DNA of 64,000 nt, taken from contig NC_084921.1 of assembly GCF_958298935.1 (NCBI RefSeq), positions 35,421,501 to 35,485,500 on the forward strand, given 5' to 3'. Of the stretch, positions 33,186-43,813 are shown one piece after another (positions within the stretch are counted from its first letter, which is position 1; the number at the start of each line of letters is the position of its first letter). A model generated the notes under the pieces. The model saw only the letters and a list, made by a program, of their open reading frames with translations. It did no database searches and was not told where the DNA came from. This DNA comes from Phragmites australis. Lineage: Eukaryota > Streptophyta > Magnoliopsida > Poales > Poaceae. A program made the position numbers and the translations under genes.

Positions 33186-34505
33186 TGTCGGTGACATGGG
33201 AATCAGGGGTCCTCGAGTCCCGAGGCTAGTACAGCAGAATGCCACGTGGCGTCTTCCCTTGGGGACTATCTCCCCGAGGTTCAAGAAATCCAAGTTCCGG
33301 GAGAGGGCGCTCGGGGCTATGAACAGTGGTCCCCGAGTACCTGAGTTCCCCGAGGACCCGAGAAGGTAGTTCCGGGAGAGGGAGCTCGGGACTATAAACA
33401 GTGGTCCCGAGTACCCGAGTTCCATGAGGATCTAAGAAGTGCAAGTTCCGGGAGAGGGCGCTCGGGGCCATGAACAGTGGCTCCGAGTACCCGAGTTCTC
33501 CGAGGATCCAAAAGTGCAAGTTCCGAGAGAGGGCGCTCGGGGCTACGAACAGTAGTCCTCGAGCACCCAGAGTTCCCCGAGGACTTGAAAAGTCCCTTGC
33601 CGATGAACCCCACAAGGGCTCAGCTGTGAGGTGTCAGTTGGTGAGAGGTCCGATGCTGTATTTAAGAGGGAGCGTGGCCTGTCACTTCCAACCACTCCCC
33701 CCCCCCACACCTGCTGTCAGTCCTTGCCACTGCTTGGCAGGGAGGCGTGGGGACATTTAATATGGCGGGTCCCATCGCGCGTCATTCGGCGCGCTTTGGG
33801 ATATCGTCGCAGGGCTTGAGGCATATCGCCTGTCGCCCTGCTGTGTCAGACCTGCTCTGACCGAGCGGGCACGCGGGGTTGCTCGGTGGCTGCCCGGTGG
33901 GCCCTCCCTGCTACACCTGCTAAAAAGCAGGATGATGACGATAGGACCGGACGGGGGCGCATTTTCAACCCCTGTAACGTCAAGCTGCAGCCCATAATAG
34001 TTGCTTTCCATTTATGATGTCTTAGGACTCGTGCCCTCCTTTCTGGACACGCTAAGCCCCCTCGCCCCCGACGGTATAAAAGGAGGGGGTGCATCCCGAC
34101 GATGGGGATAAGCCTTATAGGGACACAGAAGCTTTGAAGGTTGAAGTGAAGTGATAGAAGATAAGCTCAAGAAATTCAACAGACAAGCTAACAAAATCGA
34201 GCAGAGGCTCAGGAAGATCGAAGCTCTAGACTTAGACAGAAATACTTGTAACACAAGAGATCCTCAGAGAGGTATTCCCAGAGCATTTATAGCATACACA
34301 CAGGAGTAGGGTATTACGCTCCGTGCGGTCCGAACCTGTCTAAAATTCCTTAAGCATTTATTTTCACTAGCATCCGATCATCCATCCCGCGTGCATCTCA
34401 TTTACTCTCATTTAATTCGCGTACGAGGTAGATTCAGAATTATCCCCTGGCTGAATCTCAAAGGGGTCCCTCCGGATCCCTGCTTGAGGAGTTCATCCTC
34501 CGACA
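33186..34505 (+). mobile_element. 1.3-kb solo LTR
   Basis: Begins tgtcggtgacatgggaatc and ends ttcatcctccgaca, giving perfect 6-bp inverted termini TGTCGG/CCGACA. Flanks are aatgt and aattt (four of five match), consistent with an aged 5-bp target duplication. Inside are a GC-rich minisatellite and a TATA box (ggtataaaaggaggg near 34072). No coding domain lies inside, so it is a solo LTR, probably from a gypsy-type element. Confidence 0.8.
33292..33596. repeat. GC-rich minisatellite, four units of about 75 bp
   Basis: Units start aagttccgggagagggcg at 33292, 33367, 33443 and 33518, each with gaacagtggtcc and cccgagtacccgagttcc. It lies in the U3 part of the solo LTR and creates chance ORFs on both strands. 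Confidence 0.9.
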
Positions 34506-35004
34506 AATTTATCTTAATTTGTTTTTGAGATTTGAATTCAAATGTGGATATCCAAATTGCTTTGAATTCGGATATGGAAATAAATAATATCCGTATCCAC
34601 CAACTAGGGAACCAAATTTCGCTAAAGTTTTAGAAATTTCATAGTGAACAAAATTTATATATCCAATTAAATTGGAACAAATTTCAGTCAAATTTGACCA
34701 AATTTCAATCAAGACCAAAAATTTAAATTTCTGACATGAATTTCGAACAAAATTTCTAAAATTTCGGTAATTCCAAATGTGAACGATTTTTTCTCACCAA
34801 AATAAAAAAAAAATATCTTACAGGTGTATGATATTTGTACGCAACCCGATCGAGTAAATATCTGAATGTGGACGCGGATTCGAATAATCCGATTTGTATT
34901 CGTATTTAAAAATATTTGAAAATTTATATTCATATTTATATTAAAATATCAATATCAATATAAAAAATGAACTACTCAGACCGTATCCGATCTATTTTCA
35001 CCCT

Positions 35005-35424
35005 TCTCTCTCTAAAATCCGATGGGCTACATATGGTTAATCTGGTGTGACGTGGATTGGGAGAAGGCGAGAGAGACAGAGAGTCTTCATATGTCAGATG
35101 CTAATAAATCCCATGCAGGATTTGGAACAGGCGACTTCGCAGAAGGATTCGTTTCTCGTTTGTTGGGCCGGTACTCCCCTGGCCCCTGCCACAGCTCCTT
35201 CAGAATCAGTCCTTCACTGTTGACTAGTACGACTCCACTCGCTTCTCTTCCGCAATTGTACAGGTGCATATACGTAGTAATATGAATTTTGTAGGTTTTC
35301 CAGTTCCTGCCTTTGTTTGGGCGACAGGAGTATTGTTTGTTATGTACTATATTTTCGCTGTATTTCTGCACCAACTTTTAATGTACACTAGGATAGGGAT
35401 ATGTTTCTGTTGGGTGGTATCACA
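35005..35424. other. Spacer with an unassigned minus-strand ORF
   Basis: A 95-codon minus-strand ORF (35087-35374) ends in a protein-like stretch SGVVLVNSEGLILKELWQGP followed by a Pro/Asn-rich tail NPAWDLLASDI. I recognise no family. It could be an exon scrap or chance. Confidence 0.3.
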
Positions 35425-35822
35425 TTAGGCCTCTTTTTAATTTCAGCCGGCCTTAGTCAACTCCGCAAAGTATTGTAGCACTGGAAATTGAACTACAGCA
35501 ACCACCTCATCCGGTGGTACAGTGCCAAACAGTAACGCTACAGTAACGCTACAGTGTGTTGCGGAGAGAGTAGTGCCCGTATTTTTGCGGGCTACTGTAG
35601 CAGCACTTATCACTGTAGCGGTACTGTAGCACACTGTTTACAGAAGCTGACAGCGGGTCCAGAGAGAAAAAGAGGGGTAAAAGATAGAAAATGAGGTAGC
35701 TGCTGGAGATGAAAAAATAAGGGATGCTGTAATAGTGATAGAGGATGCTGTAATAGTGATAGAGGATATTGTAATAGTGTTTTTAGGATGAAAATTTAAG
35801 ATAACTGCTGGAGATAGCCTAA
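35425..35822. mobile_element. Candidate small DNA transposon with TTAGGC/GCCTAA ends
   Basis: Left end ttaggcctctttttaatttc; right end ctgctggagatagcctaa. The last bases form a 6-bp inverted repeat. An internal region is rich in ctgtag repeats. No clear target duplication. It resembles grass MITEs whose ends read ggctatctccag. Confidence 0.4.
35722..35784. repeat. 21-bp tandem repeat, three units
   Basis: The unit ggatgctgtaatagtgatag plus one base occurs at 35722 and 35743 identically, and at 35764 with changes. Confidence 0.9.
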
Positions 35823-36020
35823 GACAGGAAGTAATAAGTAACACTAACACACCAGACAAACTGCTTTGGTTGTTGATATAAAATTGAAAGGACAGCTGAT
35901 GTGAACATATCACTAATGTAACGTGAATCTAGATAGTGAAGGTATGACTATAAATACTCATGTTTGATGTGATGGCTTGAACAATTATTAAAAATAAATA
36001 AATATTCATGTTGTGATTTA

Positions 36021-36382
36021 GGTTTTTTTGGAACAAAAGAAAAATGGAGGTATTTTAAAGGATTTGAATCCTATAGGAAAAATTCCTATGGAGGTCTTTG
36101 GAGCAGAGTTGGATATCTAGATTTCATATAAAAATCCTATAGAATAACTTATTTCTAATAATTTTAGAAGATTTCTAGCATGAGTTCCAACGTCATGAAA
36201 AAATTACTTTGATTCTATCTCTCTTCTCTCATTCATGTGTTTTTTTTCCTTTGTTGCATCCAAACGGCCCACTAGATATTTTCCTGCATTCCAGATTCCT
36301 GTAGGATTGTAAGTGTAGACGACTCTGATCCTATATTTTTCCTATTTCTATATTTTTATAATCCTATATTTCAAGGAGACCC
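36021..36382. mobile_element. Tourist-like MITE
   Basis: A 362-bp element flanked by tta on both sides (36018-36020 and 36383-36385). Ends ggtttttttggaacaaa and, reverse-complemented, gggtctccttgaaatat are similar. The interior (aatcctataggaaaaattcc ... cctgtaggattgtaag) is a common grass MITE sequence. A 3-bp TTA duplication points to the PIF/Harbinger superfamily. Confidence 0.75.
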
Positions 36383-36385
36383 TTA

Positions 36386-39292
36386 GATCCCTACAATTTC
36401 AAACATAGTAATCTTGCACGGTAGGGCAGGGACTTGCTTCCGATCCTCTAACACAAGCATGCAATTTTTAAATTTTAGCCTTTTTAAATACATATTCTAT
36501 CAATAGATCCCTACGAAAATAATTTCTAAAAATAGATTCTTTTGTAGGGCACCATGACATTTCCCGCCATAGTTAAATAGCATGAAGCCATGACATTTGG
36601 CACTGTACTCCCGGTATTCCATTTTGGACTTAAAATATTATATGTGGTAACTATTATAGTACCAATTGTTATGACGCCATACTATTCAACCATGGCGCCT
36701 TTTTTTTGACATTATTTCCAATAAATTATTTGTAGAAAAAGTTTTGAAAAAGGACTAAATTCTAAAAATTCCGCCAATACAAACAGTCTTGGTGACTCCT
36801 GTCCCAGCTTGTGCAGAGAAAGTGGTGATCAACAAGGAATGGACAAGGTTGTCAGCTGCATTTCATCCATCCGAACTCGACATGATTTGGAATCTTTCCA
36901 ACCCATTCGAACTCGACATGATTTGGAATCTTTCCGGAGTACTGCATGCTAAACACAAATAATGCACACAATTGACAAATAAAAGCATCAAGCAGTACGG
37001 AATCCAGAGAAGGAATAACACAACAGCCAGGTCAAGTTTTCCATTCCATCAAGGAAGAGATCCTGCTGAGGAAAATAGCGTGTGGGAGTCCAGAGATCCC
37101 ATAGTTCCATCATGTATTACCTAGAGGTGTTTAATCGTTTATTTATGTATCAGCAGAGCTCCTGTTTTCTTTTTTAAAAAAAGTACGGAATCCCTGACGG
37201 TTGTTCACAGTTCTGCCACTCTTGCCATGGAGCTTGATGCTTCTTCCATCCGTGCATGGATTGGTGCCAAAGCCTGGTCCGGAGGCTAGGTAAGACAGGA
37301 CATTCCACACTCAAACCCACTAGTTAATTTAGATCCCAGTTACCTAAGCATGGAGGTGATGATGGCCTGAGACGTGAGAACCTCGTGCTATCATTCGATG
37401 TGGCTTGTGCAGGACAGCATGGGGACGATGCCCACGAATTCCTGCCCGTCCCGGCTCCACAGCATCTCAGTCTTATCGTTGCAAGCAATGGGAAAGAGGG
37501 CGAATGTTTACAGAGGAGCAGATAGGACACGGCTAATCACCATTTTCTATGGAAAAGCAGGGTATTTGTTGACGCAAAACGGCAGCCGTAATCATGCCAA
37601 GAGCAGCACGCTAGCTCTAACAAGTAGCTGTGCATGTTCGCGTGAGTTGAATGTCTCAGTGAGAACAGTCAGGAGCAGGGGCGATGATGTGCCGTGCCCT
37701 TCTTGTAGGTCATCTACACAGTTGACATAGTTGTTTTTTATAGTACGGTGCACGTCATCTACATGTAGTCTAAATGACAACTTGTACAATTAATAATCTG
37801 TTAACGCTGTCCGTATGCATGCTACAGTATGTCTCTTGGCCAATAGACGACCTTGTTCTTCCTCCTCCATAACACTTGTTCTCCCTCTTCATTAAGACCC
37901 CTCCGATTCACGTCACCACAAATCCATTAGACTATATTCAAATATATTCTATTCATTTCGTTTTCTTTCTGATTCTCTTCTCTGTTCTAATTCTCTTTAT
38001 TTTTTCTTATCTCTAACAGCTTTCTTTCAAGAGGAATCACGAAGTGAAATAAGAGAGAATCCCGTCCTGAAGGAAATGATCTGAGAATCCTATCATAAAA
38101 AAAATGTAAAAAGAAACTATTAAAACACTGAAGGAAACGAAAATTCCTCCACGACAGAATTAAGTACCAACTCTTACATAGAGCCGACCTCACCTTTTTA
38201 TACATGACCTTAGTATTGAAGTGTGGTAACTGGCAATGTAAGTTGTCTCTGTCTCACTTTTCCTTTGCCGTGCCGGCTGCCAAGGAAACCGACTACTCTG
38301 CCGAGCCGGCCGGCCGGCGGTGCAGCAGCAACCGCTGGCACCCATTGCCCGAAGAGCGCCAACCACAAACCTGCAGCAAGCGGCAGCCGGATGTCCGACC
38401 CGCAACAGCGCGAGGGAGGCCGGAGGGAGGACATGGAGTACTGAGCAAAAGCCACGGCTGCGCTCTGGTCGTGACCGACGGTCTCGTGCCTTTCGTTTCC
38501 CTGGTGAGTGGTGACCCGTCCATAGATAGCTTGGCTAGTTAGCCTAGTGCGTACCACCCCTGACTGCTGACTGAAAATTTTCTATTCTACTGCGTACCAC
38601 AATGGAGTGGAGACTCGTACTGGTGCCGGCTTTCGGGACGGAGATGGACTGACGGACCCGTCATGATTATAGTATTATTATCGCTGTCACTTGTGTCGTG
38701 TAAGCGACATGATTGGTGGCCAATCACCAGTGTGGTGTACTACTATCGAACACCTCTTTCGGCCTTTGCTCCGGCACGGTCCTCGATAAAGAGCCGAGTG
38801 TAACATTGCTCAGTACTCCTCATGTGCATGTTTATCTACACCCGGCACGAGATTTCTTTTCTGTACATTAACGGTACCAGGCAGCCTCGATGTGCCTGGG
38901 TTAGCCTGGCAGGTTTAGTAGTGTATATGGAACCCAGAGTTGTGGCACGATGTCCATTGTTGCTTGTGAGTTCTATTCCCTTTTCCTTCGTCGATCTTTA
39001 GAAATACTCCAAATCCAGCTTGTAACTTTCTGCGCAGCAACTAGCTAGCGAGTCCAAAGAAACTAGCTATACTCTAAATTGACCAGTATATCACATTTTT
39101 TTGTATTACATGTGGATTTGGCTGCTGACCTTTTGGTTACTCTAGCTAAGTATGGCATGATTATATATGTGTCGTTTATGGAAACGTTGGATAGATCGAG
39201 CTTTCTAGCCAACATTTGCAATTTTGTAGCTGGTCGTGTCAGGCTAGACAAGGTACGATCGGCTTTTAGGTCTTCAAAGCTCACATGGATGC
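36386..39292. other. Intergenic region, no supportable gene
   Basis: Several short ORFs at 37324-37790 and 38190-38560 on both strands lack family resemblance and overlap each other. A GC-rich patch lies at 38260-38470. I see no confident exon. Confidence 0.4.
36868..36939. repeat. 36-bp tandem duplication
   Basis: Two adjacent units sharing cgaactcgacatgatttgg and aatctttcc, with few differences. Confidence 0.9.
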
Positions 39293-39856
39293 TAGTGGGT
39301 GAAATCGGATTGAATATGGATAATCATAGCTCATCATATATCTTATCTTATATATTTTTTTTTAATCAAAGTTAGATATACATAGTACTAAATAATTATT
39401 TCTTTGTTATATATTATATCCTATATTTTTTTTTAAGTCGGAGTCAGAGTGGATAGTACTGCAAGCTTTCGGTTAGTCGGATAGATGAAAATTTTTCATA
39501 TCATTTGTATCTCCACACAACACATTAACCAGTGCAATGACACAATCAAAGTGAGCATAGAGAGAGTAATTGTTGAGATATGAAAATAAGAATATCCGGT
39601 ATTACCTATTTATGAATGTGTGATCATCTACATATATATTATCATATTTGAAAGTGAAATTATAATATATTTTTCTCATAATATCTAATATTCAAATATT
39701 TCAAACGGATATCAGTCATCCTGTATCCTATCTTTTTTTTATCCGGAGTCAGATACCAATAGCGTTAAATAATATTAGATATGGGTATCAATCATCCTAT
39801 ATTTACTTCACAAGCTTTAGAGCAGATACAAAATATCTGTCCTATTTTCACTCCTA
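39293..39856. mobile_element. Candidate hAT-like non-autonomous element
   Basis: Left end tagtgggtgaaatcggat and right end, reverse-complemented, taggagtgaaaataggac are similar, like the pair at 33054-35004. The interior is AT-rich with atatcggtat-like words. No clear 8-bp duplication. Confidence 0.4.
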
Positions 39857-40194
39857 GCTGCTAAGACATTCAGTCTTGTGCTAGGTTGATCAACGTAATG
39901 CTAATGCAAGGAATGAAGTCAAGAACTCTTACCAAGTAAATTTGGAAGAAATTTCGTTCAGTAGCATCCACTGCAATGAGATTTTTATATCCAAGTTGGC
40001 GCAGATATATGTTCGCTCGCCTAATCTGATGGGAATCGGTGGAGTGCAAAGTCCGATTAATGCGTGAATGGAATCGAATCACAAGGCCTGCTAAAGTCTG
40101 GATATATTCTAAGTTCCCGATCTAGTTTGGCCGTAAAACACCCTAAAACAGATCGAATTGAAGAGCAACTTTCGTTTTGGGTGAATGGAATTAA

Positions 40195-40475
40195 GGAGCT
40201 GTTTGGTTTGTGCCTTAGTTGACCAAGCCAATATTTAGCCATGCTCAGAAACATTGGCTTTTATTTGGTTCAAGCCTAAAATTTGGTCTCCCCTAGCAAA
40301 ATTTGGCCTGCCCAGCTACAGTAAACAGCAGCTTTAAGACCATCCATAGGCGAGCAAAATCCTGGCCCCGATTTTAGCTTGGTATGGTAACAATCCAAAC
40401 AAAATCTATTTTGTCCATATTTTAGCATAGCCAAAAATTGGCTCGGCATACTGATGCCATGATCCAAACAACCCC
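40195..40475. mobile_element. Tourist MITE (PIF/Harbinger)
   Basis: A 281-bp element between two taa (40192-40194 and 40476-40478). Ends ggagctgtttggtttgtgcc and, reverse-complemented, ggggttgtttggatcatggc are classic Tourist termini. Confidence 0.88.
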
Positions 40476-40528
40476 TAAGAGGAAAGAATAATGGAGTTTG
40501 AGGAAGTTTTAGAGCATATCCATAACTA

Positions 40529-40785
40529 CTGCTTCCTCCAGTTATAAATATTAGACGTTTTGAATAAGATATAGTTAAATTTGTGAAACTTTGACTACCA
40601 ATATGAATAAGATTTAGATTAGGAACATGCAATTAATATGTATAGATTTATCTTAAAAAATACTTTTATAATCTCGTAATTTTATTGGATTTTATAAATA
40701 TATTTTAATAGAAAATATTGATCAAAAGTACACATTAGTGACCTTGTTATGTCCAAAACATAAAATGTTTTTTTACTAGAGGGAG
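40529..40785. mobile_element. Stowaway MITE (Tc1/Mariner)
   Basis: A 257-bp element flanked by TA (40527-40528 and 40786-40787). The right terminus reverse-complemented is ctccctctagtaaaaaaac. The left is the diverged ctgcttcctccagttataa. Interior ttagacgttttg and ttgttatgtccaaaaca follow the Stowaway pattern. Confidence 0.75.
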
Positions 40786-40787
40786 TA

Positions 40788-41655
40788 CTTTGTAAGGAAA
40801 CGAGTCTAGTAGGTGGGATGTGCGGATATATACTCACCACTCGCCAACATTCAAGTTCAAGTATTCTGAAGCTAGGTTTAAGGTGCGTTTCAAGAAAGAA
40901 ATCCTTGATCATCTTATGTATTCTCATTTTTCATAATAATTTTTGTTGTCATTAGTCTTGGCAATGGGATGGAAATTAAGACAGGTTTAAATGCATAACA
41001 ATAACGTTTAGATTTTTTTATTGAACAAAACTCTAATTTGCACTAGCCCTTTCAAATTTCCCTAGTTGTACCATGCTTATAGATAAGACAAGAACCAAAA
41101 GTATCTGAAGAAAATGTGACATGCTTAGACACGACAGGAACCCAAAATTTCCAAAGACGTATCCGCCTGGCAGTCTTATCTAGCAGTGGCAACCCAAAAT
41201 TTTACTTCTACTGAATCTTGGGCCACATTGGGGCTCTCATCCGCTGCGGTGCAGCCCGCGGAGAATATAGATGGGCTTCCGGTCCTTATTGCGAATGGTG
41301 GCCTCCTCTGTCCACACGTGAAAACAGCCGAGCCTATAGACCCAGACTTATCCATGCATCAACAACTATGAAAACAAGATTAGCAGCAGGTAAAATGCAC
41401 TTACGAACTTTCCTGGAACCATTGTGCGTAATCGACTCATCGAATAATAGGTCCGAACCGTTTCCAATAGCAAAGCTTCACATCCGGTAACTCGCGTCCT
41501 CCCAGGCATCCAATTCCGTAAAAAAAAAAGCACCCAGCTGCACCGTGCCAGCACTTACTTCGTACTAAACAAGCTGCAATAATGCAGGACACCTTTATTC
41601 TTGCACATCTAGGATTTGTATTCCCCGAACTCTGTCATACTCATACAAGAACAGC
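40788..41655. other. Upstream flank of the small basic-protein gene
   Basis: No confident gene. ORFs at 41186-41490 are unrecognised and lie within the probable promoter of the gene at 41757. Confidence 0.4.
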
Positions 41656-41664
41656 CTATAAATA
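41656..41664 (+). promoter_or_regulatory. TATA box of the small basic-protein gene
   Basis: ctataaata, a near-perfect plant TATA box, 93 bases before the ATG at 41757. The spacing suggests a transcription start near 41690 and a 5' UTR of about 65 bases. Confidence 0.7.
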
Positions 41665-41756
41665 CCTCGTCCCAGGCGTTCCCAGTTCATAAAGTCCACA
41701 CAGCAGGCTAAGCTTCTGAGCCTCTCGCAGTGTCAGAACAGACTAGCACAAGAACG

Positions 41757-42034
41757 ATGGCTTCCCTCAAGCCCGTGAAGCCTGCCGGACTTGCAGGACA
41801 GGCCAAGGAGCCAGCACCCAAGCTCAGTGAGACGGCGACCAAGCCGTCTGCTGCCAAGAGCGGCGTCAAGAAGGCTGAGCAGAAGCCCCGTGAGCCCAAG
41901 AATAAGGTACACAACTCCAGTTGGAGTCGTAGATATCCTTATCATTACCGTAACCTCGTGCTCTTTTCATGACGATTTAGTGCTTCACGTGAAACCAGGT
42001 GAAGAGCAGCAAGCCGGCAGCAGCCAAAAAATGA
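41757..42034 (+). CDS. Small Lys/Pro/Ala-rich protein, two exons, unknown function
   Basis: Exon 1 is 41757-41906 (50 codons). A GT donor follows (aag/gtacac), a 92-base intron ends cccag-like aaccag at 41998, and exon 2 is 41999-42034 ending TGA. The predicted 61-residue protein starts MASLKPVKPAGLAGQAKEPA and ends VKSSKPAAAKK. It is strongly basic and disordered-looking, with repeated Lys-Pro and Ala-Lys steps, resembling in composition linker-histone tails or small nucleic-acid-binding proteins. No domain is recognisable. A good TATA box, phase-0 splice and GC-rich coding composition compared with the flanks support a real gene. An in-frame GTG upstream is unlikely to be the start. It could be a pollen- or tissue-specific small basic protein, but that is a guess. 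Confidence 0.6.
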
Positions 42035-42697
42035 CAATGGAAGCAAGAGAAATGGAGCTTGCATCAGGGTCTCCGTGCTATGTTACGAATTATGATGAAT
42101 CCAGTCTTCACCTTCTTCTGCCTTCCATGTGAAGTCATAAACTCATGATCGTGCCTGTGCCCTTCGTCGGACAGGTCTTGACGATGTGTGCATCCCTCAT
42201 GTTATGAATTACTACAAATAAGACGTTGTGATTGTGCCATCGGCTTCATCTTTTCCCGCGTGATGTTTCAGTGAATTATTCCATTTGTAGATTTGATGTT
42301 GTTTTCGATTGCCACCGGGTGATCTCAACAATACATGCACTGATCACCCAGAGTCCTAACTCCTAAGAAACTCACAATCTCCAATTCTCCATGGTCTCAC
42401 CTGAAAAAAAAGTGAGCAAACACAATATATAAGAACAATCACTACGCAAAAACGTCAACAGACACGTGGAAAAAAAAAAGAATCAAGAACAAGTAAAAGC
42501 AGCAAAACCAACAGCAAATTCACTAGCCACCAAACAAATTTGCCGTGAATCTGCAATCATCCATCACAAACACTCAAACTGTGCATATAGGGCAAAACAT
42601 ACTTACCCGAAAACTAGAAGAACATGCACTTGAATAATTTAAAAGAAAGAGTCGGCTGCGCACTTGCTATAATAGCCTGATGGATTAGAAAAGAGTG
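42035..42697. other. 3' flank of the small gene, no gene seen
   Basis: AT-moderate non-coding DNA with A-rich runs near 42405-42480. No other feature recognised. Confidence 0.5.
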
Positions 42698-42871
42698 CAA
42701 AAATATCTTTCTACAAGAATCTCAATATAACCTGAGGTTTTATATTAGCCAGATACAAAAATATCTTTCTACAAGAATCTCAATATAACCTGAGGTTTTA
42801 TATTAGCCAGATACAAAAATATCTTTCTACAAGAATCTCAATATAACCTGAGGTTTTATATTAGCCAGATA
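42698..42871. repeat. Perfect 58-bp tandem repeat, three units
   Basis: Units at 42698, 42756 and 42814 begin caaaaatatctttctacaag and end ttatattagccagata. By eye they are identical, implying very recent expansion or an assembly repeat. Confidence 0.95.
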
Positions 42872-42876
42872 GTAAT

Positions 42877-43500
42877 GTTCTAGTATTTTGTTTTACACAA
42901 ATTAGAATATTACAACACATGCTTCCAGGCCTTTGTGAGTGATACATAACACAACACCTAGCTTGTACAACTTTAAAGAAGAACAAAAAAAAGGATGTGG
43001 TTTCCAATCATGTTGTTCGTCCCTTGTATTGCGTACCATCTACAGGCCAGGAAAGAGGTTTTTCCATGCCTGACTCCGTCCAATCAGTTGCTTGCCCTCT
43101 TGTATTGTCCTCTTGTATTGCGTACCCTTTCCTCATGAAGGCATATTCTAATATTTTCTTCTTGTGCTTTACACAATATTACAGAGAAATTATTACAAGC
43201 CTCTGTGCAATATACAGCATTATGTACAAATTTGCAAAAAAAAAAAAAAAAAAAAAAAAAGATGATGTGGTTTCCAATCATGTAGCTTCTTCCTCTTGTC
43301 CCACATCCCAGTTATTCCCAGCTACAAGTTCCACATAGAGCACTACAGGGCCAATGCCAGGAAAGAAGAGTAAAGAGGTTTCCCTTGCCTGATCCAATCC
43401 GATCAACGGTTCCCAGAGCACCCTTTACCCGTGAAGGCACAAGCTTGGCCATGCTTTACATTAATATTTCGCACATAGATGGCACTGAAATAACAGCCAC
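42877..43500. repeat. Diverged tandem duplication, period about 268 bp
   Basis: The word gatgtggtttccaatcatgt at 42994 recurs at 43263. The words ccaggaaagaggttt and ccttgcctg, attctaatattttcttc near 43145 (ttctagtattttgttt near 42877) and gtgaaggcac near 43430 recur at matching offsets. An A run of about 26 at 43235-43260 sits at one unit border. The block lies in the 3' flank or UTR of the ICME-like gene. Confidence 0.75.
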
Positions 43501-43813
43501 ATCCAAACCTTTTGGGAAAAAAAATCTCATTAATATGCAAATTAAGTCTTTCTGTTAGTATAAAAAGTACTCAATGTATAAGGTTCAGATAATTCAGACT
43601 GCCTCTTTCATCTATAGCAATAGCCTAAGGAAATAATGGGAGAAGAATAAATGCTAATCCGGTATTCATCAACTGATGAGGAACCATACATTCAGAAATT
43701 CTTTGTCAACCAAATTTGCTAACCTTTATTGGACAAATCATAGCTATGAAAAAGCATGTAACAGAGGCAGAGTATAAGGCGACAATATTAAGGTGTGAAC
43801 AACAATTACCTAC

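Larger units (their letters stand above)
33054..35004. mobile_element. Candidate hAT-like element, split by a solo LTR
   Basis: Left end taggggtgttgtcatctcc and right end, reverse-complemented, agggtgaaaatagatcgg are similar. Both arms contain attcgtatttaaa-like and atatgaatat-like runs in inverted orientation. The pattern matches non-autonomous hAT-like repeats of grasses. No 8-bp duplication was found, so the boundaries are tentative. Confidence 0.4.

Noticed and set aside
33105..33615. Overlapping minus-strand ORFs with repeated ALSRNL and STVYSPE-like words
   Set aside because: They are frame readings of the 75-bp minisatellite in the solo LTR, not a repeat protein.
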